NCBI GenBank assembly: GCA_020849425.1
Contig: JADLGH010000018.1
Coordinates: 1-41,671 of the forward strand
Direction: 5' to 3'
Origin: Candidatus Dadabacteria bacterium
GTDB lineage: Bacteria > Desulfobacterota_D > UBA1144 > Nemesobacterales > UBA2774
DNA: 41,671 nucleotides
In this document: piece after piece, positions 1 through 14,601 of the stretch
How positions within the stretch are numbered: the stretch's first letter is position 1
How the letters are laid out: every line of letters starts with the position of its first letter
Program-made: the position numbers and the translations under genes
Notes under the pieces: model-generated
What the model was told of the DNA's origin: nothing
The model's database searches: none
Seen by the model: only the letters and a program-made list of their open reading frames with translations

Positions 1-159
1 AAAGACCTCGAACGCACCGAAAAGAAGCTGTCCAACCCCGATTTCCTCAGCCGCGCGCCCGAAGAGATAATACAGAAGGAGCGCGAGATATTCGAGGAGC
101 TTTCATTTCAGATAAAGAAGATGGAAGACGTCCTCGGGAAGCTGAGGGAGATCGGGTAA
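1..159 (+). CDS. valS: Valyl-tRNA synthetase, C-terminal end (partial)
   Basis: The reading frame is open from the first base and ends at TAA 157-159, giving 52 residues. The peptide is a charged helix rich in E, K and L. It contains the KKLSNPDFLSRAPEEI stretch typical of the C-terminal coiled-coil arm of bacterial ValRS, in which 'KLSN..F...AP..V' is the conserved signature. In the family this arm contacts the tRNA(Val) D and T loops. The start and all catalytic motifs lie upstream of the window. Identification rests on this short but distinctive tail. Confidence 0.85.
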   Translation, partial: KDLERTEKKLSNPDFLSRAPEEIIQKEREIFEELSFQIKKMEDVLGKLREIG

Positions 160-168
160 AACCTTTAT

Positions 169-567
169 TTACGCCAGCCTGATATTTTGAACCACTATTC
201 CCAGACCGGGAGCCTTCGATAATGGTCCGTCCGCTGTAAGTAACGGCGCATCATACATGCGCGCAGCCGAAACGTAGAATGCATCGTAGGCGCTGATATT
301 GTGCCTGTACCGCCATGCGTCGTGGATGAGCACTATATGCGAAATGCGTTCGACGTCCCAGCCGGCGAGGTCCTCGATCGCCAGTAGCGCACGACTTTCC
401 TCAAGCTTTTTCTTGAGCACGGCCCGCCTCAACACGGATAATATCTCGACGTCGAGCAGCTCGGGGGCGGCTAGCTCGGCCCCCTCGATAAGCTCCGATA
501 CTTTTAGACCTAGACTTGTGCGGAGGAGGTATTCGGCGGCTGCCGAAGCATCGATTACGAACCTCAT
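169..567 (-). CDS. vapC: PIN-domain toxin, VapC type
   Basis: 132 residues, the usual size for a PIN-domain ribonuclease. The acidic residues expected to bind Mg2+ or Mn2+ are visible: D6 in FVIDAS, E41 in LLDVEIL, D95 in SAYDAFYV and D113 in LLTADGPL. Members of this family cleave RNA, often tRNA, when freed from their antitoxin. The ATG overlaps the stop of the upstream antitoxin gene by 4 nt (ATGA), so translation is probably coupled. The pair lies downstream of purF on the same strand but has its own promoter and operator. The RNA target cannot be read from sequence. Confidence 0.85.
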   Translation of the reverse strand: MRFVIDASAAAEYLLRTSLGLKVSELIEGAELAAPELLDVEILSVLRRAVLKKKLEESRALLAIEDLAGWDVERISHIVLIHDAWRYRHNISAYDAFYVSAARMYDAPLLTADGPLSKAPGLGIVVQNIRLA

Positions 568-800
568 TTCGAGAGAGCGTTATCTCTTTCCCGTCTCTCT
601 TCTTCGAGCAAGGAAGCCGCGGAAACGCCGAGGTCCGAAGAGGGCCGTTTTGCGAAATGCTCCCGCCATTCGTTTCTCTTCAGCTCTTTTTCGATTGCTT
701 CGAGAACAACGTCGCTCAGGGTTTTGTCCGTTTTCTTCGCGTGTCTCTTGAGGCGCTTGTATAAGGGGTCTGGAACGTTTTTGACCTGTATAATAGCCAT
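564..800 (-). CDS. vapB: Ribbon-helix-helix antitoxin (VapB/FitA-like)
   Basis: 78 residues. The N-terminus MAIIQVKNVPDPLYKRLKRHA followed by KTLSDVVLEAIEKEL is a FitA/VapB-type ribbon-helix-helix fold: one beta strand that reads DNA, then two helices that dimerise. The C-terminal half, rich in E, R and K, would be the unstructured segment that wraps and inhibits the PIN toxin. The gene directly precedes the toxin with a 4-nt overlap. Its ATG abuts an array of TCATGA palindromes, which is the expected autoregulatory arrangement. No Shine-Dalgarno sequence precedes the ATG, and the message may be leaderless. Confidence 0.8.
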   Translation of the reverse strand: MAIIQVKNVPDPLYKRLKRHAKKTDKTLSDVVLEAIEKELKRNEWREHFAKRPSSDLGVSAASLLEEERRERDNALSK

Positions 801-835
801 ATCATGAAAGTATCATGATATTGTCATGAAGTCAA
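801..835 (-). promoter_or_regulatory. Toxin-antitoxin promoter with three phased TCATGA operator sites
   Basis: TCATGA palindromes lie at 802-807, 813-818 and 824-829, each exactly 11 bp apart. The central one is part of the perfect 10-bp palindrome TATCATGATA at 811-820. On the minus strand TTGACT (835-830) is followed, after 17 bp, by TACTTT (812-807). Two of the three sites fill the spacer and the third adjoins the -10. The predicted transcription start falls at or next to the antitoxin ATG (800). A helically phased repeat is what a ribbon-helix-helix repressor would bind cooperatively; binding is inferred. Confidence 0.65.
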
Positions 836-858
836 CCACTGTCGGTAAAGAAGGGCGA

Positions 859-2269
859 CTATCCCCCGAAAAGCCCGAGCTGCTTATGCTTGACCTTCTT
901 CTGGTCGGTGAGCTCGACGGGGTACCTGCCCGAGAAGCAGGCGCTGCAGAAGCTCTCCCCGTTTTCGCGGCGCTTCGTTTCGTCTACAGCTTTCATAACC
1001 CCGTCGAGGCTTAGGTAGCCGAGCGAATCCGAGGTTATGTACTTTCTTATTTCGTCTATTTCGAGCGAGTTGGCTATGAGCTCTTCTTTGAGCGGCGTGT
1101 CGATCCCGTAATAGCACGAGAACTTGGTCGGCGGCGAGCTTATCCTCATGTGAACCTCCGTCGCCCCGGCCGCCCGAATCATCTTCACTATCTTTCGCGA
1201 CGTCGTGCCCCTTACGATCGAATCGTCTATGATGACGACGCGCTTACCGTTGAGCACTTCCCTTATGGCGTTCAGCTTGAGCCTTACACCGAAGTTACGT
1301 ATAGACTGCTGGGGCTCGATGAACGTCCTCCCAACGTAGTGGCTCCTGAGGAGCCCGAGCTCTAACGGGAGGCCGAGCTGCTCTGAAAATCCCATAGCCG
1401 CGGGCACGCCCGAGTCGGGCACGGCGACGACTATATCCGCCTCGGCCGGGTGCTCTATCGCGAGCTGCTTTCCGAGCGCCTTACGCACCTGGTAAACGTT
1501 CCTCCCCGTAAGGAAGCTGTCGGGCCGCGCGAAATATATGTATTCGAAGACGCAGTGCGCGTGCGGCACCTCGCCGAAGGGCTTGAAGGATTCCGTGCCG
1601 TTCTGGGTCACGACGATAATCTCGCCGGGCTCGACCTCTCTTATGTACTCGGCCTCGATGAGGTCGAAGGCGCATGTCTCCGACGCGAACACCGGCGAGT
1701 CGCCGAGCTTCCCCATGACGAGGGGCCTGAACCCGTACGGGTCCCTCGCCGCTATCATCACTTCGGGCGTGAGGAACATGAGCGAGTAGGCGCCCTTACA
1801 CCTCGTGAGAGACTCGATTATCCTCTGAATAAGCGTCTCTTCCTTTGATTTCGCTATGAGATGGACTATGACTTCGGTGTCGGTCGTCGACTGGAATATC
1901 GCCCCATCGCCTTCGAGCTCTTCCCTGAGCGTCCTGGCATTGGTGAGGTTACCGTTATGCGCTATCGCCAGGGCCCCTCGGAAGTAGTTGATCACGATGG
2001 GCTGCATGTTCTTGTCCTGGCTCGACCCGGTGGTCGAATAGCGGACGTGGCCTATGGCGTTCGTGCCCGGCAGACGCGACAGTATATCTTCGGTGAAAAT
2101 ATCGGAAACGAGGCCCATCTGGCGGTGGTTGTGGAGGTTCACGCCGTCCGACGTGACTATCCCGGCGCTTTCCTGGCCCCTGTGCTGGAGGGCGTGAAGG
2201 CCGAGGTATGTCAGGTTGGACGCTTCGGCGTTACCGAAAATACCGAACACACCGCATTCTTCTTTGAGC

Positions 2270-2277
<8 letters not shown>
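859..2277 (-). CDS. purF: Amidophosphoribosyltransferase (PurF)
   Basis: 472 residues, full length. It catalyses the first step of de novo purine synthesis: PRPP plus glutamine gives 5-phosphoribosylamine. The N-terminus [16 protein letters not shown] places the nucleophilic cysteine at residue 8, behind a 7-residue propeptide that must be removed, as in the Bacillus-type enzyme. The PRPP loop [14 protein letters not shown] is present. Cysteines in [16 protein letters not shown] and CSACFSG match the four [4Fe-4S] ligands of the oxygen-sensitive class. It overlaps the end of purL by 8 nt, so the two genes form an operon read purL to purF. Confidence 0.97.
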
Positions 2278-4474
<2,197 letters not shown>

Positions 4475-4680
4475 GTTCAGATTGTTCCTCAGCGATTAAT
4501 ATACCCGTATATAGGCGTCAAGGCATTTATTCGGGGCGATATTATCTTCGAGCGGGGGGAAATATCGAGGCCCCGTGTACGGGCCGCTCTTCGGCGGCCG
4601 CGTAGCCGGTTGAGGCGCTTCGTCTTCCCGTGAGGATTGTTGTAATTGACGGCGATAGAGCATAATATCATGGATAGTTC

Positions 4681-5685
4681 ATGGACCACGTAATTGTCTT
4701 CGTCTCACTCGTCATGGCGGTCGCCCCTGTGCTGGCGGGCCTCCTCTTTATATGGTGGATAGACCGTTACGACAGGGAGCCGCTGAAGTACGTATTCGGC
4801 GCATTTTTCTGGGGCGGGTTCGGGGCCGTCGTGTTGTCGATCCTCGGTACGGAGGCGAGCATAAGGCTCCTCGGCGGGTCGATATACAGCCCCCATTTCG
4901 ACACCACCGCCGTCCTGGTCGCCCCCGCCATAGAAGAGCTGATGAAGGGGCTTATCGTGCTCTTTTTCTTAAGGCTCCGGCACTTCGACAACATGACCGA
5001 CGGCCTCCTCTACGGCGCCGCCTCGGGGCTCGGTTTCGGCATGACGGAGAACTTCCTCTACTTCGCGCAGTACGCGAGCTACGCCCCCGGGTACGAGTGG
5101 CTGAACCTCCTTTTCCTCAGGAGCTTGATGACGGCCAACATGCACTGCGCCGCGAGCGCCACGTTCGGGGCCGGGATCAGCAAGCTCAAGGACGGCGGCC
5201 GGGACGCCCTCGTGTCGGTCGGCCTCTACTACCTGCTCGCCGTGTTTCTCCACTCGACATGGAACTTCCTGGTCACGTCCAGGAGCGAGGCCCACTGGAC
5301 TCTGGCGGTCCTGATACTGTTCTCCTACATGGTGTTCATATTCGTCATGTACGTGAAGTCGATTCTGACCGAGCGGCGGCAGCGTGAGATACAGCTCGCC
5401 GAGGAATTCGACCTCGGGGTGCTTCCCCAGAGATACAGGAAAATACTGATGTCGTACGGCGCCATGAAGAAGAAAGGCTGGTTCCCGAAATACCTCAACA
5501 AGGACAAGTACCTTACGCTCGTAAGCCGCCTCGCCCTGAGGAAGTCGTCCTACGAAAAGGCGGGGTCCAGGCGCCGGGTCGTGCTCATGAGGGAAATCAT
5601 GGAAATAAGGGCCGCGCTCGCGAAATTCTCGGAGCTCGTCGGAACGGTCAATGGAGAGGCCGATCCTCCCGGGCAGGCCGGCTGA
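4681..5685 (+). CDS. PrsW-type intramembrane metalloprotease family protein
   Basis: 334 residues with about eight hydrophobic segments in the first 225 residues and a basic soluble tail of about 110 residues. The family's metal-site motifs are visible: EELMK (E85, E86, K89), GMTENFLY, a histidine in TANMHCAAS, and LHSTWNF. PrsW in Bacillus makes the first cut in the anti-sigma factor RsiW. Relatives are found in many phyla with unknown substrates, and no anti-sigma gene is adjacent here. Family membership is well supported; the substrate is unknown. The ATG lies in an AT-rich divergent spacer with no strong Shine-Dalgarno. Confidence 0.85.
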   Translation: MDHVIVFVSLVMAVAPVLAGLLFIWWIDRYDREPLKYVFGAFFWGGFGAVVLSILGTEASIRLLGGSIYSPHFDTTAVLVAPAIEELMKGLIVLFFLRLRHFDNMTDGLLYGAASGLGFGMTENFLYFAQYASYAPGYEWLNLLFLRSLMTANMHCAASATFGAGISKLKDGGRDALVSVGLYYLLAVFLHSTWNFLVTSRSEAHWTLAVLILFSYMVFIFVMYVKSILTERRQREIQLAEEFDLGVLPQRYRKILMSYGAMKKKGWFPKYLNKDKYLTLVSRLALRKSSYEKAGSRRRVVLMREIMEIRAALAKFSELVGTVNGEADPPGQAG

Positions 5686-5822
5686 TATCACCTGCCCCGG
5701 GCGGGCCTGGATCGCCCCTTATTGACTGTAATTGAGGGGGCTTCCGGCTATTGTATAACCTCACTACCCCCTGTATCCTTACTCGGATAGCGTTTAAAAT
5801 TAATAGGTATTCCGGCGACAAT

Positions 5823-9546
<3,724 letters not shown>

Positions 9547-9555
9547 TAGGGTCCT

Positions 9556-10455
9556 CTACTTACTTATCCCTTCGTCTTCGAGTGCGCTTCTGATTTTCTT
9601 TAGGGCTGCGCTTTCTATCTGCCTCACACGCTCGCGCGATATATTGAACTTCGTGCCGAGCTCTTCGAGCGTAAGCGGGGTATCCGAGAGGACGCGCTTT
9701 TCTATAATGTACCGCTCGCGGTCCTTCAAGGTTTTCAAAGCGACGACCATGCCGCTCCTTACCTTTTGCTCTTCCTCGGCCTTGGTGAGGATATCTTCCT
9801 GGTTCTCGTCGTCGTCGGCCAGAAAATCGAGGTGCGAAACGTCGTGCTCGCTCTTGATCTCGGCGTCGAGAGAGAGGTCTTTCCCGGTCATGCGCTGGTC
9901 CATCTCCATTACGGCTTCGTCCGATACTTCGAGCTTGTCGGCGAGCTCGCGATAGTCCTCGGCGCTCAGATTATCGCCGCCCATTTCGAGCTCGTTCTTG
10001 GCAGAGCGGAGCTTGTAGAAGAGCTTTCTCTGCGCCTGGGTCGTGCCGACCTTTACGAGGCTCCAGCTCTTTATTATGTAGTTCTGTATGTAGGCCCGTA
10101 TCCACCAGACGGCGTAGGAAATGAGCCTGTATCCCTTCGTCGGGTCGAATCCCTTGACGGCGTGCATGAGCCCGACGTTGCCCTCCTGTATGAGGTCCAT
10201 GGTATTCAGCCCGTAGTTCTTGTATTCGTTGGCGACGCGGACTACGAACTTGAGGTTCGACGTAACGAGCTTCCTCGCGGCTTCGAGGTCGCCGTCGTTC
10301 TTGTACTTCATGGCGAGCTTGTACTCTTCCTCGCGGCTGAGGACGGGATAGTTGCTTATTTCCGCCAGGTATCTCTGTAGAGACGTGGTATGTGCGGGAA
10401 GGAGCGCACTTTGCGGGGGAGGATCGACGTGGATTTTATCTTCTTCTTCGGGCAT
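9556..10455 (-). CDS. rpoH: RNA polymerase sigma factor, RpoH (sigma-32) family
   Basis: 299 residues from the ATG at 10455. A TTG at 10521 would extend it by 22 residues without a ribosome site. Region 1.2 is SLQRYLAEISNYPVLSREEE. Region 2 contains NLKFVVRVANEYKNYGL..DLIQEGNVGLMHAVKGFDPTKGYRLISYAVWWIRAYIQNYI, with the RpoH-box-like TTQAQRKLFYKLR directly after. Region 4 ends in the helix-turn-helix LTLEELGTKFNISRERVRQIE. The RpoH box and short N-terminus separate it from RpoD. The expected role is heat-shock or general stress transcription. The sequence shows no control region I can define. Confidence 0.88.
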   Translation of the reverse strand: MPEEEDKIHVDPPPQSALLPAHTTSLQRYLAEISNYPVLSREEEYKLAMKYKNDGDLEAARKLVTSNLKFVVRVANEYKNYGLNTMDLIQEGNVGLMHAVKGFDPTKGYRLISYAVWWIRAYIQNYIIKSWSLVKVGTTQAQRKLFYKLRSAKNELEMGGDNLSAEDYRELADKLEVSDEAVMEMDQRMTGKDLSLDAEIKSEHDVSHLDFLADDDENQEDILTKAEEEQKVRSGMVVALKTLKDRERYIIEKRVLSDTPLTLEELGTKFNISRERVRQIESAALKKIRSALEDEGISK

Positions 10456-10596
10456 CGGCAGGATACTGTATTGAAATTGGAGTTTGATTATTAGTATACG
10501 TTTCGCCGGGCGGCTAGGCAACCGGCAAAATATGGCGCAGGGCCCGTTGCCGAGGAGATTTTTGATAAATTTTACCGGCGATTTGACGATGTTCTC

Positions 10597-10623
10597 TTGA
10601 CGGACAGGGTTCCACTGTATAAA
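10597..10623 (+). promoter_or_regulatory. Possible promoter of tRNA-Asn
   Basis: TTGACG at 10597-10602 and TATAAA at 10618-10623, separated by 15 bp. Transcription would begin near 10630, about 30 nt before the mature tRNA. The boxes are good but the spacing is shorter than the ideal 17 bp, so confidence is moderate. Confidence 0.45.
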
Positions 10624-10659
10624 TTTATTCGCTTTAGTTTTCAGCCCTTACAAATCGGT

Positions 10660-10735
10660 TCCGGCGTAGCTCAGCTGGCAGAGCGGGTGACTGTTAATCA
10701 CTAGGTCGGGGGTTCGAATCCCTCCGCCGGAGCCA
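10660..10735 (+). tRNA. tRNA-Asn, anticodon GTT
   Basis: 76 nt with CCA encoded at 10733-10735. The acceptor arms TCCGGCG (10660-10666) and CGCCGGA (10725-10731) pair fully, with G as discriminator. The anticodon loop is CTGTTAA with GTT at 10693-10695, and the T arm carries GGTTCGAATCC. It stands alone between rpoH (opposite strand) and a long non-coding stretch. Confidence 0.97.
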
Positions 10736-11288
10736 ATTCTCGCCATATTTGCGGTCCGTTTCTTATAATTTTGCCTATACTTCGAATACATTCAAGTACT
10801 GTACCCGGGGAATGAAGCGCTATTGATTGCGTGTAGATGTTGGGGAAAAAGATTGCCTGTCAGGGCTCCTGTGTGGTATTATACACTTGTTGTAAATATC
10901 TGTAATGTATATTTATTCTCTGTGGTAATCAGGGATACACGAGGCCTTCGGGCAGGCTGGCGCGGAATAATGGCGGGTGTGCTCTATGGTGCGGCGCAAA
11001 ATCATCCGGCGCCGCGAAGAAGCTGAAATTCATTAGCGGGGTTTCTTAATTCGAATCCGGGGATGATGGGAAAGAGATAGTAGCCGTGAACCGGCTGGCT
11101 TGTGTAAAGTGTCGCGATTTATCGGCCGGCCCGGCTTCTCCCGCTTCTAAAACGATGACCGACAAGACAAACGAGGACGACCAGGGCGGCGATCGATGGT
11201 GTGCGAGGCCGCCCGCCATTGATCCACACGGAAGCGTGCTTCCTCCTACTCCCGTAATATCATTTCATTGCCGCCGGAAGGACGGGCC
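10736..11288. other. Non-coding stretch of 553 bp
   Basis: This lies between tRNA-Asn and the CNNM-type gene. Two short open frames here have low-complexity, non-conserved translations and no ribosome sites, so I do not call them. I see no convincing promoter pair, terminator or RNA fold. The last bases hold the GGAAGG ribosome site (11276-11281) of the next gene. Confidence 0.6.
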
Positions 11289-12602
11289 ATGGTCTATGTA
11301 GAAATTCTGGCCGTCGTTCTGTTGACACTTATAAACGGCCTCCTCGCAATGTCCGAGCTCGCCATAGTCTCGTCACGGAAGAGCCTGTTGAAACAGCTGG
11401 CGCGCGACGGCAGCAGGGGCGCGGCCGTGGCGGTGCGTCTGGCCGAAGACCCGAGCCGCTTTCTGTCCACGGTGCAGATAGGGATCACGCTCGTCGGCCT
11501 AATCGCCGGCGCCTTCAGCGGCGCGACGCTCGGGCAGAGGCTGGGCTCCTGGCTCGACACGTTCCCCCTGTTTTCACCTCACGGCTTTGCCATCGGGATA
11601 AGCGTTACGGTGGTGGCGATTACATACCTCTCGCTCATTCTGGGCGAGCTCGTGCCGAAGCGGATCGCTCTTTCACGCCCCGAGCGTATAGCGTCCCTCG
11701 TCGCGGGGCCGATGAAGCTGCTTTCGGTCGCGGCCGCTCCGGCGGTGTGGCTCCTTCATGTTTCGACCGAGAGCGTCCTGGGGATGTTCGGATTATCGGG
11801 TCGCCGCGAATCGACCGTCACGGAAGACGAGGTGAAATCGCTCATAGCCGAAGGGACGCAGGCCGGCGTCTTCGTTCCCCAGGTGCAGGAGATGATAGAG
11901 GGCGTTCTAAGGCTCGCCGACAGGCCCGTCAGGGTCATCATGACGCCGCGCTCCCTCATAGTCTGGATAGACAGCAAGGCCGACAGGGACACGATACTGG
12001 AAGTCATCGAATCGAATCATTTTTCACGCCTCCTCGTGTGCGACGGGAGCATCGATCATCCAATCGGCACCGTCCATACGAAGGACCTCCTTCCCGAGGC
12101 GCTCCGCGGAAACAAGGAAAATCTCAGGGATCTGATGTCCCCCGTGCTCTTCGTTCCCGAGAGCACGCCCGTCCTCAGGCTGCTCAACATGTTCAAGAAG
12201 GAGAAGGTCCACATTGCCGTCGTCGTGAACGAATACGGGGCGACGGAAGGCCTGGTCACGATCACGGACGTGCTGGAATCGATTGCCGGGGATTTCCCCG
12301 AGCTCGACGAGGATTTCGAGCCCGGAATCGTGCAGAGGGAAGACGGTTCGTGGCTCGTCGACGGTATGCTCCCGATGGACATAATAGAGAAGATGACGGG
12401 CATAGAATCGGAAGAGGAGGTCAACACGGTAGCGGGATTCGTTCTCCAGAACCTGGGACGCATACCACAGCCGGGGGAGGGCTTCGATTATGACGACGTG
12501 CACTTCGAGGTCGTGGATATGGACGGGCGCAGGATAGATAAGGTCCTGATCCATATTAATAGGCCCGCCGCCGTGAGCGGGGATTCCGGACCGGAGGAGT
12601 AA
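11289..12602 (+). CDS. CNNM/CorC (HlyC)-family membrane protein with CBS pair
   Basis: 437 residues from the ATG at 11289, which has GGAAGG 8 nt upstream; a TTG at 11268 is less likely. The order is a CNNM transmembrane domain (about residues 1-190, with SELAIVSSRKSLLKQLA and the LILGELVPKRIAL signature), a CBS pair (about 205-335, beginning near MTPRSLIVWID), and a C-terminal CorC_HlyC domain (VDGMLPMDIIEKM... to the end). Relatives are Mg2+ or Co2+ transport or efflux proteins, and many are annotated 'hemolysin' for historical reasons. CBS domains usually bind ATP-Mg. The transported ion is not determinable here. Confidence 0.88.
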   Translation: MVYVEILAVVLLTLINGLLAMSELAIVSSRKSLLKQLARDGSRGAAVAVRLAEDPSRFLSTVQIGITLVGLIAGAFSGATLGQRLGSWLDTFPLFSPHGFAIGISVTVVAITYLSLILGELVPKRIALSRPERIASLVAGPMKLLSVAAAPAVWLLHVSTESVLGMFGLSGRRESTVTEDEVKSLIAEGTQAGVFVPQVQEMIEGVLRLADRPVRVIMTPRSLIVWIDSKADRDTILEVIESNHFSRLLVCDGSIDHPIGTVHTKDLLPEALRGNKENLRDLMSPVLFVPESTPVLRLLNMFKKEKVHIAVVVNEYGATEGLVTITDVLESIAGDFPELDEDFEPGIVQREDGSWLVDGMLPMDIIEKMTGIESEEEVNTVAGFVLQNLGRIPQPGEGFDYDDVHFEVVDMDGRRIDKVLIHINRPAAVSGDSGPEE

Positions 12603-12614
12603 ATCTCCGGCGGG

Positions 12615-13544
12615 TTATAATCCGGCGGTGCGCTGCGAGGCCCCGCCCCCGGCGCGCACCCGCAGCATATCGCCGACCTTCCTGCATAACCTCGCCGGCA
12701 TGGGCTCGTGCACAGCCTGAAGAAGCTCCTCGAAGCTGCGAGTGAACGGCCTCTTCTTCCATTCGAAGTATTCCGAATAGCGGGCCTCGTCCCGCGATAG
12801 ATCCACCAGAAAACGTGACAACGATTCCGGCCCGTCGAAATCGGAGGCATTTATAAAACACTTCTCCCCCGGGGCGAACTCCTCAATGTTGGAGGCGCCC
12901 AGATAAACCGGAACGGAGCCCGCGATGAGCGGATCGTAGAATTTCTCCGTGACGTCATCGGCTTCGGAGGTGTTTTCGAACGCGACCGAGAATCTATGCC
13001 GCGCCATCGTTTCGAGCTTGAATTGCCGTCCCGCGCCGTCCGGCTGCGGGGCGTTCCTGAAAAGCCTTCCGTACGAATGCACCTCGATGTGCTTCGTCAT
13101 TTCCCCGAGGTATTTCGTCCGCCCGTTCGTGTCGTACCCGCTCGACACGAAGGCGTTCACGAGGCCGCCGGTTTTTTCGACGGGGATGTTTCTCAGCCCC
13201 TCGCGGTGGGAAGGGAGAATATACGGACACCAGACGTCCGAATCCCGGCTGTAGGTCATCGTGAGGTCGAACCGGCGCATGGTGAGCTCCATCGACAGCA
13301 TGGGATGGTGGGCCGCGGATTCCATCGACCAGGCGACCCAGATCTGCCCCTCTCTTTTAATCGGGCCCCTTCCTACGACGAAGTCGAAGCCGAGCGAGGG
13401 GATGTGGAATACGACGGCCGATGCCTTATCGTAAAGGCTCCGGTCCTCGGTGATGATAAACGGCTCGGGTATATCCGTGACGGAGTATTCGAACGGCTGT
13501 CCCCACATGGAGTTATAGAAAAGTATGATTATCTTGTCTTCCAT
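12615..13544 (-). CDS. Glycosyltransferase family 10 (alpha-1,3-fucosyltransferase-like)
   Basis: 309 residues. The C-terminal half carries the GT10 donor-binding signature: FSVAFENTSEADDVTEKFYDPL then GSVPVYLGASNIEEF, FINASDF and YFEWKK. GT10 enzymes transfer L-fucose from GDP-fucose to a sugar acceptor, usually GlcNAc. The start ATG has AGGAAG upstream. It is the last gene of a minus-strand run gmd, fcl, GT10, which supplies its donor directly, and this context strongly supports a fucosyltransferase. The acceptor (surface polysaccharide, LPS or protein glycan) is unknown. No membrane segment is visible. Confidence 0.85.
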   Translation of the reverse strand: MEDKIIILFYNSMWGQPFEYSVTDIPEPFIITEDRSLYDKASAVVFHIPSLGFDFVVGRGPIKREGQIWVAWSMESAAHHPMLSMELTMRRFDLTMTYSRDSDVWCPYILPSHREGLRNIPVEKTGGLVNAFVSSGYDTNGRTKYLGEMTKHIEVHSYGRLFRNAPQPDGAGRQFKLETMARHRFSVAFENTSEADDVTEKFYDPLIAGSVPVYLGASNIEEFAPGEKCFINASDFDGPESLSRFLVDLSRDEARYSEYFEWKKRPFTRSFEELLQAVHEPMPARLCRKVGDMLRVRAGGGASQRTAGL

Positions 13545-13610
13545 AGCTTCCTGGCGGGACGGCGCCGGGTATACGTACGAACCCGGACGCGCGCCCGTAG
13601 CCGGCCGACG

Positions 13611-14555
13611 TCAGCCGAGCATCGTTTCCCTGTACCACGTCACCGTGGCGGCCAGGCCCTCTTCGAAGGTCGTCGTGGCCTTAAAGCCGAATTCTGCCCT
13701 GGCCCTCGAAACGTCGAGCCTCCTTTCGGGCTGCCCGTCCGGGCGCGACGCGTCCCAGACGATCCTGCCTTCGTAACCCGTCATCTCTTTTATCATCCCG
13801 GCGAGGTCCCTGATCCTTATTTCCTTACCCGAGCCGAGGTTCACGGGGTCGCCCTTGTCGTACCTCTCGGCGGCGTCCACTATCCCCCGCGCGGCGTCTC
13901 TCACGAAGAGGAATTCCCTCGACGCGCTCCCCGTGCCCCACGCAGTCACTTCGGGGAGGCCTTTCAGCATAGCCTCGTAGAATTTGACTATGAGGGCGGG
14001 GATTACGTGCGCGTCTTCGGCGTTGAAATGGTCGCCGGGGCCGTAGAGGTTTACCGGGAGCAGGCAGATGGCGTTAAAGCCGTACTGCTTCCTGTAAGAC
14101 TGCGCCTGGACGAGGAGGGCCTTCTTCGCTATTCCGTAAGGGGCGTTGGTCTCCTCGGGGTATCCGTTCCAGAGGTCGCCTTCCCTGAAGGGAACGGGCG
14201 TCTCGCGCGGGTAGGAGCATACCGTCCCGACGCAGACGAATTTTTCCGTCCCGGCCTGCCTTGCCGCTTCCATGAGCTGTATGCCCATTACGGCGTTATC
14301 GTAGAACAGCTCGCCCGGGTACTTTTGATTAAATCCTATTCCGCCTACCTTCGCCGCGAGGTGAATCACCAGATCGGCATCCCTCACGGCCTCGGCGCAG
14401 CTCTCCCATTTCCTGAGATCGAGCTCCCCGCTTCCGGGAACGAGTATGCTGCCGTCGGGCACTCCCCTCGATAAGAGCTCTTCGAAAACGTACCTGCCCA
14501 GAAACCCGCTTCCGCCGGTAAGGAGTATGCGTTTTCGGCTGAGGTCCATGGTCAT
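13611..14555 (-). CDS. fcl: GDP-L-fucose synthase
   Basis: 314 residues, normal length for this short-chain dehydrogenase. It epimerises and reduces GDP-4-keto-6-deoxymannose to GDP-L-fucose using NADPH. The nucleotide-binding loop [10 protein letters not shown] is at about residues 11-20. Catalytic-region motifs are VGTVCSYP and the YxxxK motif in NAPYGIAKK, followed by [22 protein letters not shown]. The VCSYP form differs from the SSCIYP of E. coli but is a common subfamily variant. ATGs at 14555 and 14549 are both possible starts and neither has a clear ribosome site. It lies 46 bp after gmd. Confidence 0.93.
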   Translation of the reverse strand: MTMDLSRKRILLTGGSGFLGRYVFEELLSRGVPDGSILVPGSGELDLRKWESCAEAVRDADLVIHLAAKVGGIGFNQKYPGELFYDNAVMGIQLMEAARQAGTEKFVCVGTVCSYPRETPVPFREGDLWNGYPEETNAPYGIAKKALLVQAQSYRKQYGFNAICLLPVNLYGPGDHFNAEDAHVIPALIVKFYEAMLKGLPEVTAWGTGSASREFLFVRDAARGIVDAAERYDKGDPVNLGSGKEIRIRDLAGMIKEMTGYEGRIVWDASRPDGQPERRLDVSRARAEFGFKATTTFEEGLAATVTWYRETMLG

Positions 14556-14601
14556 GACAGTGCGTCCCGTGCGCAGGTTATTTTAAACCCTTTATAAGAG
14601 A

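Noticed and set aside
4646-4668. Promoter TTGACG with CATAAT ahead of the PrsW-type gene
   Set aside because: The boxes are only 9 bp apart, far too close for sigma-70.
5722-5759. Promoter TTGACT with TATAAC ahead of rlmN
   Set aside because: The spacing is 26 bp and no better -10 lies at 16-18 bp.
10823-11301. Two short open frames between tRNA-Asn and the CNNM gene
   Set aside because: Random-looking translations, no ribosome sites, and the second overlaps the true gene start.
12996-14474. 492-codon plus-strand open frame across the GT10 and fcl genes
   Set aside because: It is antisense to two genes with clear motifs, spans their gap, and its Arg/Pro/Val-rich translation has no domain.
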